Positions 48,917 through 57,905 of a stretch of 64,000 bases of DNA are shown here, piece by piece. The stretch's first letter is position 1, and every line of letters starts with the position of its first letter. The notes under the pieces are model-generated. The model did not search any database. It was given only the letters and a program-made list of their open reading frames with translations, and was not told the DNA's origin. The DNA lies in NCBI GenBank assembly GCA_944323785.1, contig CALUTU010000008.1, positions 41,212-105,211 on the forward strand, given 5' to 3'. This DNA comes from an uncultured Bacteroidales bacterium (GTDB lineage Bacteria > Bacteroidota > Bacteroidia > Bacteroidales > UBA932). The translations under genes were made by a program, and so were the position numbers.

Positions 48917-50584
48917 ATGAATAAGACGCATTTAATCATTTATATAGCAGTTTTTCTGGCAATGATTCTTCCTGTGCAGTCGTGTTCGGACAGGGGAAAG
49001 CAGTCCGAGTTGCAGAAGTACTCGGATCTGTATGTCCACTATTGCAGGAAGGGCCTTTTCGACAGTCTGGCAATAGATGCCGGGAAGGTGTTTGCGGCAA
49101 GGAACAGTGATCTCGACCGTCGGCTGGTCCTGCTGTCCGGGCTGCATTCAGCGCAGGCTGCGATCTTTCAGGACGATTATCCGGGTGCAAAAGCATATCT
49201 TGATACGCTTGCCGGTTTTGATGACTGGGATGAGTATCCGGATCTGACAGCGATGTTCAACGGTATCCGGGCTTCGTATGAGATAAAGGCCGGTTTTGAT
49301 TATCCGGCGGCACTGGCGCATCTGACAGATGCCTTCAACTGGTTCAGGGAGGACGGAGATGCGCTCAATATGTGCAACTCTCTTTACAATATCAGTATGA
49401 TTTATTTCTACAGGAGGGATACGGTAGGCTTGAAATATGCGAGGCAGGCCATGTCGATAAGTTCGGACAATCTCGATGACCCTTATATGATGTGCGCGGC
49501 CGATGTGATTATGGCGATGATGCTTCTGGTTAAGGGCGACTATGCCAATGCGGAACGGTATGCGCTGGAAGCAAAGCGGATAGCCGATAAGGAAAGATAT
49601 ACTCTGGTGAAGTCGCGTATTTATATGGTCCTGGGAGAGGTGGCTCTTCACCGCGAGGATATTTCTCTTGCCGAGAACTTGCTGCAGAAGGGATTTGCGG
49701 CAGCTGAGAATACCGACCCTGATTTCTATTTCGAACTGGCGATTCCCTATGGCAGGATGCTTATACAGTCCGGCAGGTATGCTGAGGCTGAGAATTTTCT
49801 CACGGAGACTCTGAGTATAGTTGACAGGAACAGCAATATCCGTTACAGATACAGGGTCCTGGAATTGCTCTCGGACCTTTATGGGGCGCAGGGAAACATA
49901 CCGTTCGCTTATACCTATTATAAGAATGCATCGGCATCCCGGGACAGCATAATGAACATCGACAAGGAGACATCGTTCAACAATCTGCTGGATCTGTATG
50001 AGAAAGCCTCGCTGCAGAATATTATCCGCAAGCGTCAGTACGATATGTATGTGACGCTGTTTATATGCGTGCTGAGTCTTCTGATCTGTGCATTCTTTAT
50101 TTATAGGTATTTACGTCAGAGCAGGCTCAATAAGGAACTGGTGCAGCGTAACCAGGAGTATCTGAAAAGAAGTGAGATGCTGCAGAAATATCTCAGGCCC
50201 GAGCCGGCTCCTTCCGGCAATGATCCTGCAGATGAACAGCTGTTCGGCAAGCTGGAGAGAATCATGCGCGAGGAACATGTGTACCGCTCCAACGACATAT
50301 CTCTGGACAAGCTGGCCGCAATGCTCGGTTCCAACAGGACGTATATTTCCCGTGTAATCAACCGGTATGCGGACAAATCGTTCTGGGGTTACGTCAATAT
50401 GTACAGAATAGCCGAGGCGACAGAGATACTTTCAGATCTGGATAAGGATGTCCAGATAAAGAATATCTATGAGTCGCTCGGCTACAATTCGGCCGCCTCA
50501 TTTTTCCGGGTGTTCCGGGAGGAGACCGGTATCTCTCCTTCCAAGTACAGGGAGGAGGTCCGTAAGATCAAGCCTAGAGCATAA
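48917..50584 (+). CDS. Membrane-bound TPR regulator with AraC-type DNA-binding domain
   Basis: A 555-residue paralogue of the regulator at 17365-19089. Signal sequence with a cysteine at position 23 (VQSC, possibly a lipobox), TPR-like repeats (about 35-345), membrane segment (about 377-397), short coiled coil, and AraC-type helix-turn-helix (about 450-550; KLAAMLGSNRTYISRVI and LGYNSAASFFRVF). The two proteins share the LGSNRTY motif and a TEILSD/TILSD segment. Divergent from the large lipoprotein gene. The 3' end overlaps the convergent DJ-1 gene by 11 bases. Confidence 0.85.
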   Translation: MNKTHLIIYIAVFLAMILPVQSCSDRGKQSELQKYSDLYVHYCRKGLFDSLAIDAGKVFAARNSDLDRRLVLLSGLHSAQAAIFQDDYPGAKAYLDTLAGFDDWDEYPDLTAMFNGIRASYEIKAGFDYPAALAHLTDAFNWFREDGDALNMCNSLYNISMIYFYRRDTVGLKYARQAMSISSDNLDDPYMMCAADVIMAMMLLVKGDYANAERYALEAKRIADKERYTLVKSRIYMVLGEVALHREDISLAENLLQKGFAAAENTDPDFYFELAIPYGRMLIQSGRYAEAENFLTETLSIVDRNSNIRYRYRVLELLSDLYGAQGNIPFAYTYYKNASASRDSIMNIDKETSFNNLLDLYEKASLQNIIRKRQYDMYVTLFICVLSLLICAFFIYRYLRQSRLNKELVQRNQEYLKRSEMLQKYLRPEPAPSGNDPADEQLFGKLERIMREEHVYRSNDISLDKLAAMLGSNRTYISRVINRYADKSFWGYVNMYRIAEATEILSDLDKDVQIKNIYESLGYNSAASFFRVFREETGISPSKYREEVRKIKPRA

Positions 50585-51170
50585 GAGCTTTGGCGATAGT
50601 GGAAGCTGCTTCGGCACCGGAGATGCGCTCGAGAATCTTAAGCCCGAACGCTATGGCGTGGCCGGGGCCGCTGGCGGTGATGATGTTGCCGTCCTCGACT
50701 ACACCCTGACGCTGGTCGATGACCGTTACTCCCTTTGCCGTGAGGGCAGGCTCGAAACCTTCGTAACAGGTCATTCTGAGGCTGCCTCGGGCTTCCACCA
50801 CTTTTTCCAGCGGCAGCATTGAAAGAACCAGTCCGGGCGCCGCGCAGATGGCGGCTACCGTGCCTCCTTCTGCAAAATGTCTCTGCATCCGGTTCATCAG
50901 CGGAGCACATTCCGCCAGGTTGGATGTGCCGGGCATTCCTCCGGGGAAGATCATGATGTCCTCCTTGCGGATGTCATTCAGAGGGTATTCGTCCAGGGTC
51001 GATTCGGCATTGACACTTATACGCTGTGCACTTGTCACGGCGTGTGAACTGCCGATGGAGATGATGTTGAGCTCGATGCCGCCTCTTATGAGGATGTCGG
51101 CGGGGGCCATGGCCTCGGTAATCTCGAAGCCTTCGGCCAGAAAGATAAATGCACGTGGTTGAGTGTTCAT
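50574..51170 (-). CDS. DJ-1/PfpI family protein
   Basis: A 198-residue flavodoxin-like protein of the DJ-1 family. The nucleophile elbow AAICAAPG holds the conserved C109, and the N-terminal FLAEGFEITEAM carries the partner glutamate (E16). Family members act as glyoxalases/deglycases or redox chaperones; the exact role is open. It follows the small membrane protein gene by 18 bases on the same strand. Confidence 0.88.
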   Translation of the reverse strand: MNTQPRAFIFLAEGFEITEAMAPADILIRGGIELNIISIGSSHAVTSAQRISVNAESTLDEYPLNDIRKEDIMIFPGGMPGTSNLAECAPLMNRMQRHFAEGGTVAAICAAPGLVLSMLPLEKVVEARGSLRMTCYEGFEPALTAKGVTVIDQRQGVVEDGNIITASGPGHAIAFGLKILERISGAEAASTIAKALML

Positions 51171-51188
51171 GACGTTTATTTTTAGGGG

Positions 51189-51500
51189 TTAAAGCATCGT
51201 GTAAAGGGCAGAGGATGCACCTGCTATGCCAAGTGCGGCTGCTATGACCGCGAACAGGAACAGTATGAGTATGACATCTATCAGCGAGATGATGAATCCG
51301 GCTATGGCCAGTCCCCTCGGCCTCCTGAACATACCGATAAATGAAAAGACGAGTCCAAGAACCCACATTATCCATCCGAAAACGGGCACCCATCCGAAAA
51401 TAAAAGTGATGATAGACAGTACGAAGCCGGCTGTTCCAAGCCCGTTGGTCCGCCTTTCTATGTATACAGGTCCGCGGTAATTGTTGTCGTAAACTTCCAT
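51189..51500 (-). CDS. Small membrane protein, four-helix
   Basis: A 103-residue protein with a short polar N-terminus and two hydrophobic hairpins (about 20-60 and 70-100) separated by RRPRG; the arrangement resembles DUF4190-type membrane proteins. Function unknown. The TTG at 51527 opens a longer frame but lies inside the promoter box, so the ATG at 51500 is used. Confidence 0.7.
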   Translation of the reverse strand: MEVYDNNYRGPVYIERRTNGLGTAGFVLSIITFIFGWVPVFGWIMWVLGLVFSFIGMFRRPRGLAIAGFIISLIDVILILFLFAVIAAALGIAGASSALYTML

Positions 51501-51524
51501 GGTTTTAGTTTTAATGTTGCTCAA

Positions 51525-51532
51525 CAAAGATA
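51525..51532 (-). promoter_or_regulatory. -7 box TATCTTTG for the small membrane protein gene
   Basis: Perfect TAnnTTTG match 24 bases before the ATG at 51500, probably also serving the DJ-1 gene. Confidence 0.6.
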
Positions 51533-51603
51533 CGCAGAAGCAAGGAGCATTGCAAATTTATTTGGCTCAGGAAAACATTCTGCGCTCTTTTTCGGAAAAT
51601 TCT

Positions 51604-51611
51604 TAGATTTG
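51604..51611 (+). promoter_or_regulatory. -7 box TAGATTTG for the AraC regulator
   Basis: Perfect TAnnTTTG match 21 bases before the ATG at 51633. Confidence 0.5.
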
Positions 51612-51632
51612 TAACCAAAACAGAAGGGAAGG

Positions 51633-52487
51633 ATGAGAAAATCATTTTATTCAGATACTCCTGATATACAGTACGGAGAGACGGATATGGCGGAACTGGT
51701 GCGCAACCCGTGCCGTTTCGGTTGCCATATCCAGATCGTGTGTACTCATGGCAGTGCCGTGATATCTACCGGGATACAGAGTTATAGTATGCGGAGGGGA
51801 ACCGGCCTGTTTCTGCTCGGCGGCGGTCTTGTGCAGGCGGTGGAGCCGTCACCGGACTTCATGGTCAGGATGCTGCTGTATCCGAAAGACCTGATGATGA
51901 AAGTATTGATCCCGCTGGATACGGATTTCCTCAATTATCTGCACGAATATCCTTATTTTGACCATTTGGATGCCGGAGCGGAGCCTGATGAATGGAAAGG
52001 AGTCATGTTGTGGATGGATATGGCGGCGATGCTGTTTTCCCGTCCGATGCCCCGCTTCCGCAAGTACATAGAACAGAATTTTCTCCAGAGTATGCTTATG
52101 TGCCTGCACAGCTCCATCCCGCTCAAGCGTATGGCCGAGGCCCGGAGAAATGAACGTAAGAGCTTTATAAGCCACCAGTTTGTGCGGCTTGTCAGGGAGA
52201 ACAGTGCGAAGGAGCATATGCTGCCGTTTTATGCCGGCAAACTCGGAATATCTTCCAGGTATCTGAACGGAATAGTGGCAGAGAATTTTGACGGGAAGAC
52301 TCCCAAGCAGCTGATAGACGCCCAGTTGACTGCGGAGATAAAGGTTCAGCTGGACAACCCGATGCTTACCGTAAGTGAGATAGCCGAGTATTTTAATTTC
52401 CCCGAGCATACTTCCATGAGCCGTTTCTTCAAGCGCAATACCGGTATGTCTCCTAAGGAGTACAGGCTGAAACGTGAACTGCAGTGA
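51633..52487 (+). CDS. AraC family transcriptional regulator
   Basis: A soluble 284-residue regulator with an N-terminal sensing domain of cupin-like character (about 20-165) and a C-terminal AraC DNA-binding domain (about 185-282; YAGKLGISSRYLNGIV and IAEYFNFPEHTSMSRFFKR). No membrane segment, unlike the two TPR regulators. Target genes are not evident. Its end overlaps the first bases upstream of miaA. Confidence 0.85.
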   Translation: MRKSFYSDTPDIQYGETDMAELVRNPCRFGCHIQIVCTHGSAVISTGIQSYSMRRGTGLFLLGGGLVQAVEPSPDFMVRMLLYPKDLMMKVLIPLDTDFLNYLHEYPYFDHLDAGAEPDEWKGVMLWMDMAAMLFSRPMPRFRKYIEQNFLQSMLMCLHSSIPLKRMAEARRNERKSFISHQFVRLVRENSAKEHMLPFYAGKLGISSRYLNGIVAENFDGKTPKQLIDAQLTAEIKVQLDNPMLTVSEIAEYFNFPEHTSMSRFFKRNTGMSPKEYRLKRELQ

Positions 52488-52489
52488 AT

Positions 52490-53386
52490 ATGAACGATGT
52501 GGGAAAATACAGGCTTACAGTAGTGCTGGGACCTACGGCTTCGGGCAAGACCCGCTATGCGGTGCAGTTGGCCGGAAAGACAGGCGCTGAGATTATTTCG
52601 GCCGACTCGCGGCAGATATACCGCGGAATGGATATCGGTACCGGGAAGGACCTCGGCGAGTACGTGTACGAGGGGACACCGGTGCCGTATCATCTGATAG
52701 ACATCGTGGATGCCGGGGTGCGCTACGATATCTTCCGTTACCAGAGAGATTTTGCGGCTGCGTACAATGACATCGTGTCCCGTGGCCGTCCGGTCATACT
52801 CTGCGGAGGCTCGGGATTGTACATCGAGTCTGTGACCCGCAATTACGCCATTCCCGAGGTACCTTCCAATCCGGCTCTCCGCACGGAGCTGGAGCAGTAT
52901 TCCGACGAATATCTGATAGATATGCTCAAGTCCCTGACGACTCCGCACAACACGACGGACTACGACACGCGCAAGCGGCTCATACGGGCCATTGAGATAG
53001 CCGTGTATCAGAAAGGGCATCCGGAGGATACCGGAGTGTTCGGCAAGAGCATGGTGGAGTTCGCTCCGGACGAGGTGCATTATATAGGTCTGTCTGTCAG
53101 CCGGGATGAACGCAATGCCCGTATCGACCGTCGTCTGGATGCCCGTCTTAAGGAGGGAATGGTCGATGAGGTGCGCCGTCTGCTCGAGGGCGGTCTCTCA
53201 CCCGATGATCTTATCTACTACGGTCTGGAATATAAGTTCGTGACCCTGTATCTTACAGGACAGATGAGCTATGACGAGATGCGGACCAAGCTGGCTATTG
53301 CCATCCACCAGTTCGCCAAGCGGCAGATGACATGGTTCCGGGGCATGGAACGCCGCGGCATCCGCATCGACTGGGTATCAGTCTGA
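52490..53386 (+). CDS. miaA: tRNA dimethylallyltransferase
   Basis: Adds the isopentenyl group to A37 of tRNAs reading UNN codons. The 298 residues show the P-loop GPTASGKT (14-21), ADSRQIYRGMDIGTGK, the IDIVDAG segment, the GGSGLYIES loop and the C-terminal FAKRQMTWFRG. A GTG at 52484 and the ATG at 52490 are both possible starts; ATG is used. It is 3 bases after the AraC stop. Confidence 0.95.
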   Translation: MNDVGKYRLTVVLGPTASGKTRYAVQLAGKTGAEIISADSRQIYRGMDIGTGKDLGEYVYEGTPVPYHLIDIVDAGVRYDIFRYQRDFAAAYNDIVSRGRPVILCGGSGLYIESVTRNYAIPEVPSNPALRTELEQYSDEYLIDMLKSLTTPHNTTDYDTRKRLIRAIEIAVYQKGHPEDTGVFGKSMVEFAPDEVHYIGLSVSRDERNARIDRRLDARLKEGMVDEVRRLLEGGLSPDDLIYYGLEYKFVTLYLTGQMSYDEMRTKLAIAIHQFAKRQMTWFRGMERRGIRIDWVSV

Positions 53387-53391
53387 CCTGG

Positions 53392-53892
53392 CTACAACTC
53401 TTCCCACTCGCCGCCCCAGAGCTGGATGAAGCGGTACATGTCGTCGCGGGAGATTTCCAGCGAGGCGGTGTTGTCATTGGGGTGGAAGGTGACCCGCTCG
53501 GCCTGGCGCAGGTCCTTGTCCAGATAGAGCTTGACCTGATGGTCAGGGTCGTTGATCAGCCCGAAGAGGGAGACGGAGCCGGGGACCGTGCCGAGATATT
53601 TTTCCATGCGCTGCTCCGAAGCGAAGGAGAGCTTGCCCTGATGCAGCTGGTGCTCCAGGCCGTGGATGTCCATCTGCTTGTGGCACTCGAGGATGACCAG
53701 ATAGTGCCGGTTGCCCTTGTGGTTTCTGAAAAACAGGTTCTTGCAGTGTGTCGAGTCGAAATCCTTCCAGTATTTCATCGCCTCCTCTATCGTCGGAAGC
53801 GGCGGATGCTCGTGCATGACGTAACTGATGCCCAGTTCCTGCAACTTGTCAAGTACTTTTCTGCGTCTTTCCTCGGCTGTCTTCATATGCAT
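53392..53892 (-). CDS. YbaK/ProX-type prolyl-tRNA editing protein
   Basis: A 166-residue single-domain trans-editing protein of the YbaK/PrdX family, which removes mischarged amino acids (typically alanine) from tRNA-Pro. Visible: the SYVMHEHPPLPTIEEA N-terminus, CKNLFFRN with the conserved lysine, and GLINDPDHQVKLYLD. It converges with miaA, 5 bases apart. Confidence 0.88.
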   Translation of the reverse strand: MHMKTAEERRRKVLDKLQELGISYVMHEHPPLPTIEEAMKYWKDFDSTHCKNLFFRNHKGNRHYLVILECHKQMDIHGLEHQLHQGKLSFASEQRMEKYLGTVPGSVSLFGLINDPDHQVKLYLDKDLRQAERVTFHPNDNTASLEISRDDMYRFIQLWGGEWEEL

Positions 53893-53909
53893 TTGTCTTA
53901 ATCGGTGCG

Positions 53910-53917
53910 CAAATATA
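53910..53917 (-). promoter_or_regulatory. -7 box TATATTTG for the prolyl-tRNA editing gene
   Basis: Perfect TAnnTTTG match 17 bases before the start at 53892. Confidence 0.55.
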
Positions 53918-53940
53918 GTTCATCCTGCCGGTTTCTTGTG

Positions 53941-53948
53941 TATTTTTG
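53941..53948 (+). promoter_or_regulatory. -7 box TATTTTTG for glsA
   Basis: Perfect TAnnTTTG match 18 bases before the glsA ATG at 53967. Confidence 0.55.
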
Positions 53949-53966
53949 CATCCCTAAAATCAGAAT

Positions 53967-54881
53967 ATGGATTATCAAAGTGTGATAGACAAGATTCGCG
54001 ACGAGGTGCGGGAACTGTGGGGACAGGGCAGGGTGGCGGATTATATTCCGGCACTGGCGAAGGTGGATCCGAGGCAGTTCGGGATAGCGGTGGCGACTCT
54101 CGACGGACATGAGTACAGTACGGGGGACGCACAGGTGTGCTTCTCTATCCAGAGTATATCAAAAGTGTTCACCCTGGCGATGGTGACCAGGCATGTGGGT
54201 GACGATATCTGGGATGCCGTGGGACGCGAGCCCTCCGGCAATCCGTTCAACTCGCTGGTGCAGCTCGAGTATGAGCAGGGCAAGCCGCGCAATCCGTTCA
54301 TCAATGCGGGTGCGCTGGTGGTTACTGACCGTCTGATCTCGCTTTATCCTCATCCCAAGGACGCGATGCTGGAGTTTGTCCGCAGTCTGTGCGGCAATGA
54401 CGATATCTATTACGACAAGGAAATAGCCCGTTCCGAGCGGCTCAATGCGGACCGCAATATGTCGCTGGCCTATCTGATGAAAAGTTTCGGCAACATCCGC
54501 AATGATGTGGATACGCTGCTGGATGTATACTGTCATCAGTGTGCCATTTCCATGTCCTGCGTGGATCTGGCCAGAGCATTTCTCTTCCTGAGCAACCGGG
54601 GTGTGAATCCCTTCAGCGGCAAGCAGGTGCTCAGTGTCAGTCAGGCCAAGCGTCTCGGTGCCCTGATGCTCACCTGCGGCTTCTACGACGAATCGGGCGA
54701 CTTCGCCTTCCGCGCCGGTCTCCCCGGCAAGAGCGGTGTGGGCGGCGGCATAGCGGCCTACTTCCCCGGCAACCTCGCTGTCACCGTCTGGAGTCCCGAG
54801 CTCAACCGCCACGGCAACTCCCTGGCCGGTATGGCCGCCCTCGAGCATTTCACCACCGACATCGGCAACTCCATTTTCTAG
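53967..54881 (+). CDS. glsA: Glutaminase
   Basis: Hydrolyses glutamine to glutamate and ammonia. The 304-residue serine-dependent glutaminase has the catalytic SxxK pair S63 and K66 in SIQSISKVFT, the NPFINAGAL motif and GLPGKSGVGGGI near the C-terminus. In enteric bacteria such enzymes aid acid resistance by releasing ammonia; no antiporter gene adjoins it here. Confidence 0.94.
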   Translation: MDYQSVIDKIRDEVRELWGQGRVADYIPALAKVDPRQFGIAVATLDGHEYSTGDAQVCFSIQSISKVFTLAMVTRHVGDDIWDAVGREPSGNPFNSLVQLEYEQGKPRNPFINAGALVVTDRLISLYPHPKDAMLEFVRSLCGNDDIYYDKEIARSERLNADRNMSLAYLMKSFGNIRNDVDTLLDVYCHQCAISMSCVDLARAFLFLSNRGVNPFSGKQVLSVSQAKRLGALMLTCGFYDESGDFAFRAGLPGKSGVGGGIAAYFPGNLAVTVWSPELNRHGNSLAGMAALEHFTTDIGNSIF

Positions 54882-54978
54882 TTATTCGATCAATGTCCAT
54901 TTCAGCAACGGAGTCATACGATGCCGTCGCTTTCCGATTTAGTGCGATGAAATAGTATGTGGGGACGAAGAAATTCTC

Positions 54979-54986
54979 TACCTTTG
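54979..54986 (+). promoter_or_regulatory. -7 box TACCTTTG for the RhuM-like gene
   Basis: Perfect TAnnTTTG match 28 bases before the GTG start at 55015. Confidence 0.5.
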
Positions 54987-55014
54987 TTTTAGGATAACTA
55001 AAGTACATAGAATC

Positions 55015-56034
55015 GTGGCAAGGAAATTTGAAATACGTAACAGCACGGCGGAGTTCTTGACCTTTGTGTCTGATGGAAAGGAGGACGGGATACAGGTGCT
55101 GTATAAGGATGAAACTATTTGGGCGACTCAAAAAGCTATGGCTGAGCTGTTTGAGGTCGGAGTTCCGGCTGTCAGCAAGCATTTGAAGAATATCTTTGAG
55201 AGTGGAGAACTCGATAGAACTGTGACTGTTTCCAAAATGGAAACAGTCGTGAACAGAGGTTTCCGCGGGGAGTCAAAAGAGTATGTTGAATTCTATAATC
55301 TTGACGCAGTCATAGCAGTGGGTTATCGTATCAATTCTGTACGGGCTACTCAGTTTCGTCAATGGTGTACGTATGTACTCCGGCAGTTTGCTATCAGAGG
55401 ATATGTGATAGACCGAAAGCGTATGGAGAACGGTTCGTTTATCGGAGAAGATTATTTCGAGCATCTGCTGGCTGAAATCCGTGAGATTCGACTGAGTGAA
55501 AGGCGTTTTTATCAAAAACTGACAGATATATACGCTACGGCCATAGATTACAATAGAAGTGCACCAATGACACGGCTGTTTTATCAGAAGGTGCAGAATA
55601 AGATGCACTATGCCGTGCACGGGCATACGGCAGCGGAACTTATTGTCAAGCGTGCTGATGCTTCTAAAGAGCATATGGGACTGACTACATGGGAAAATGC
55701 ACCAGATGGTAAAATAGTAAAACCGGATGTCAGTGTTGCGAAGAATTATTTGAAAGGAGAGGAGCTGGAGGATATGAGCCGACTTGTGAATGCCGTGCTG
55801 GATATGGCTGAACGTATGGCAAATCGTCATGTTCCGATGACGATGGAGGACTGGGCAAAGCGCATAGATATGATTCTTGAAGCCGGTGGAGATGCTGTTT
55901 TAGATAATGCAGGGCATATTTCCGCTGAATTTGCAAAGCAGTTTGCAGAAGCGGAGTTTGAGAAATACCGTGTTGTGCAGGATAAGAACTTTACTTCCGA
56001 CTTTGACAGATTTCTCAGTGAGGTTAAAGTTTAA
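55015..56034 (+). CDS. RhuM family protein
   Basis: A 339-residue member of the RhuM (virulence-associated) family, starting with GTG. The typical opening YKDETIWATQKAMAELFEV, the VSKHLKNIFESGEL helix-turn-helix-like part, FRQWCTYVLRQFAIRGYVIDRKR and the VKPDVSVAKNYL segment are present. Function is not established; such genes are found on islands and near mobile or defence genes. The gene is visibly more AT-rich than its neighbours and stands alone, suggesting transfer. It overlaps the convergent oxyR gene by 11 bases. Confidence 0.85.
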   Translation: MARKFEIRNSTAEFLTFVSDGKEDGIQVLYKDETIWATQKAMAELFEVGVPAVSKHLKNIFESGELDRTVTVSKMETVVNRGFRGESKEYVEFYNLDAVIAVGYRINSVRATQFRQWCTYVLRQFAIRGYVIDRKRMENGSFIGEDYFEHLLAEIREIRLSERRFYQKLTDIYATAIDYNRSAPMTRLFYQKVQNKMHYAVHGHTAAELIVKRADASKEHMGLTTWENAPDGKIVKPDVSVAKNYLKGEELEDMSRLVNAVLDMAERMANRHVPMTMEDWAKRIDMILEAGGDAVLDNAGHISAEFAKQFAEAEFEKYRVVQDKNFTSDFDRFLSEVKV

Positions 56035-57037
56035 TGGCGAAGCGCTTGAGCCGCGAGTCGAGCATCCCTTCCGGGACGATGTGCCTGATGCAGCCGGCGA
56101 TGACGTTGAGCAGGCCTTCGCGGACGAAGTCCTCGCGGATGACGAGGGAGATTTCGCGGACGGGGACGCAGGTGGGGCAGTCTGGGGGTGGGATGCTGCC
56201 TGATGTGGCAATGTCAGTGGCCGGTGTCCCGCCGTTCTGCCGGACGATGGGCCTGAGGTTCCCGCGCTGCTCTTCGGTGAGGAATGCGGCGTGCAGCTCG
56301 GGGATGACGGTGTAGCCGCCGTTGGTGTCCACTATCCGCACGAGGGTGTCTATGCTGCCGGCCTGGTATTCGGTGCGGGTCCGGCGGCGGCTGTGGCAGA
56401 AGTTGAAGACCTGGCTGCGGAGGCAGTGGCCCTCCTCGAGTATCCACAGGCGGTCGGAGGCCAGACGGTCGGCCGGCACTTCGCTCATGGCGTACAGCTC
56501 GTCGAACGGGGAGATGTACGCCACGAATTTCTCATAGTACAATGGTATTTCCAGCAGGCCCTTTTGCTCCAGCGGAGTGGCCAGGATAGCCATGTCAATT
56601 TCCGCCGTCAGCAGTTTCTCCACGATGAAGCGGGTGCGCATCTCGGACACGCGCAGATGGATGGACGGGTGCTCTTCGTGCATCCTCCGGAAGAGTCCGG
56701 GGAGGATGTAGGGGGCAATGGTCGGGATGATGCCCATGATGGCCTCTCCGCTCTCGTCGCCCTTCTCGACGGCGACTATCTCCTCGATCTGCGAGGCGTT
56801 GTGCAGGGTCACCCGGGCCTGGGCGATGATCTTCTCTCCGAGGGCGGTGGGTCGGACGGGGTGGGCTCCGCGGTCAAATATGGTCACGTCCAGGGCGGTC
56901 TCGATGCTGCGGATGCCCGCACTGAGGGTCGGCTGGGTGACGCCGCAGGCCTCGGCGGCCCGGACGAAGTTGCGGTGGGTGTCCACTGCGACGATGTAGC
57001 GCAGGGCGGTAAGGCTGAGGTTGGTATCTGTCTTCAT
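56024..57037 (-). CDS. oxyR: Hydrogen-peroxide-sensing LysR regulator OxyR
   Basis: A 337-residue LysR-type regulator: N-terminal winged helix-turn-helix (about 8-67) and a periplasmic-binding-protein-like sensor domain. The redox pair of OxyR is present as C205 and C214 in EEGHCLRSQVFNFC, matching the C199/C208 disulfide of the E. coli protein. It is divergent from a peroxiredoxin and a thioredoxin, its obvious targets. The C-terminus carries an extra tail of about 20 residues. Confidence 0.93.
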   Translation of the reverse strand: MKTDTNLSLTALRYIVAVDTHRNFVRAAEACGVTQPTLSAGIRSIETALDVTIFDRGAHPVRPTALGEKIIAQARVTLHNASQIEEIVAVEKGDESGEAIMGIIPTIAPYILPGLFRRMHEEHPSIHLRVSEMRTRFIVEKLLTAEIDMAILATPLEQKGLLEIPLYYEKFVAYISPFDELYAMSEVPADRLASDRLWILEEGHCLRSQVFNFCHSRRRTRTEYQAGSIDTLVRIVDTNGGYTVIPELHAAFLTEEQRGNLRPIVRQNGGTPATDIATSGSIPPPDCPTCVPVREISLVIREDFVREGLLNVIAGCIRHIVPEGMLDSRLKRFAIKL

Positions 57038-57045
57038 ACTGCCGA

Positions 57046-57053
57046 CAAATATA
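57046..57053 (-). promoter_or_regulatory. -7 box TATATTTG for oxyR
   Basis: Perfect TAnnTTTG match 8 bases before the oxyR ATG at 57037. Confidence 0.55.
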
Positions 57054-57085
57054 GAAAATATCTATGAGGATATAAAAAATATCGA

Positions 57086-57117
57086 TTTGATTTATCAAAA
57101 TCGCCGCCATATCTTTG
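57086..57117 (+). promoter_or_regulatory. Full -33/-7 promoter for the peroxiredoxin operon
   Basis: TTTG at 57086-57089 and TATCTTTG at 57110-57117 with a 20-base spacer, a textbook Bacteroidetes promoter. The AT-rich region upstream, between it and oxyR, contains several ATATC/GATAT half-palindromes, a plausible OxyR site. Confidence 0.75.
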
Positions 57118-57167
57118 CACCGTAAAACAAAAACGAATGGAATATTAATCATTAAAAAGTAATAGTT

Positions 57168-57905
57168 ATGGACAGCAACAACAACATTCAGAATCAGACA
57201 CAGCAGCAGTATTATCCCATGCCCCGCATCGGCGATCAGGCCCCCGCTTTCGAGGCCGTGACCACCCAGGGTAGGATAAAGTTTCCCGAGGATTTCAAGG
57301 GCAAATGGAAGATCCTCTTCAGCCATCCCGCCGACTTCACCCCCGTCTGCACCTCCGAGTTCATGACCTTCGCCTCCCGCGCCGCCGAGTTCGAGGCCCT
57401 GGGTACCCAGCTCATCGGCCTCTCCGTGGACGGACTCTACAGCCACATCGCCTGGCTGCGCACCATCCAGGAGAAGATCCAGTACAAGGGCATGAAGAAC
57501 GTCGAGGTGAAGTTCCCCCTGATTGAGGACATCACGATGGACATCGCCCGCCGCTACGGCATGATCCAGCCCGGCGAAAGTGCCACCCAGGCCGTCCGTG
57601 CCGTTTTCTTCATCGACCCGAAGAATATAATCCGCACCATTATCTACTATCCCCTCTCGCTTGGCAGGAATTTTGATGAACTCAAGAGAGTGCTGGTGGG
57701 CCTGCAGACCGCCGATGAGTTCGGTGTCGCCCTGCCCGCCGACTGGCAGCCCGGAGACGAGGTGATAGTGCCCACGGCCGGTTCCTGCGGAGTGGCCAAG
57801 AGCCGCATGGACGGAGACGACAAGGACTTGAAGTGCTACGACTGGTTCTTCTGCACCCGTCAGCTCCCCAAGGAGAAGATAGAGGACAAAATTTACAGAA
57901 AATAA
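57168..57905 (+). CDS. Prx6-type (archaeal-like) peroxiredoxin
   Basis: Thiol peroxidase, 245 residues. The peroxidatic cysteine is C61 in HPADFTPVCTSE. The C-terminal part carries C223 and C229 in KCYDWFFC, the same six-residue spacing as the two C-terminal cysteines of the archaeal Aeropyrum-type enzyme; a further C207 is present. This is therefore a Prx6-group protein, not a typical 2-Cys AhpC with an AhpF partner. The thioredoxin gene overlaps by 1 base (TAATG) and is the likely reductant. Confidence 0.9.
   Translation: MDSNNNIQNQTQQQYYPMPRIGDQAPAFEAVTTQGRIKFPEDFKGKWKILFSHPADFTPVCTSEFMTFASRAAEFEALGTQLIGLSVDGLYSHIAWLRTIQEKIQYKGMKNVEVKFPLIEDITMDIARRYGMIQPGESATQAVRAVFFIDPKNIIRTIIYYPLSLGRNFDELKRVLVGLQTADEFGVALPADWQPGDEVIVPTAGSCGVAKSRMDGDDKDLKCYDWFFCTRQLPKEKIEDKIYRK

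Noticed and set aside
52424-52440. Fourth copy of the RAYT-associated element end (GCTTACCGTAAG)
   Set aside because: The match is about 12 bases inside the AraC coding sequence, with no other part of the element around it; chance.
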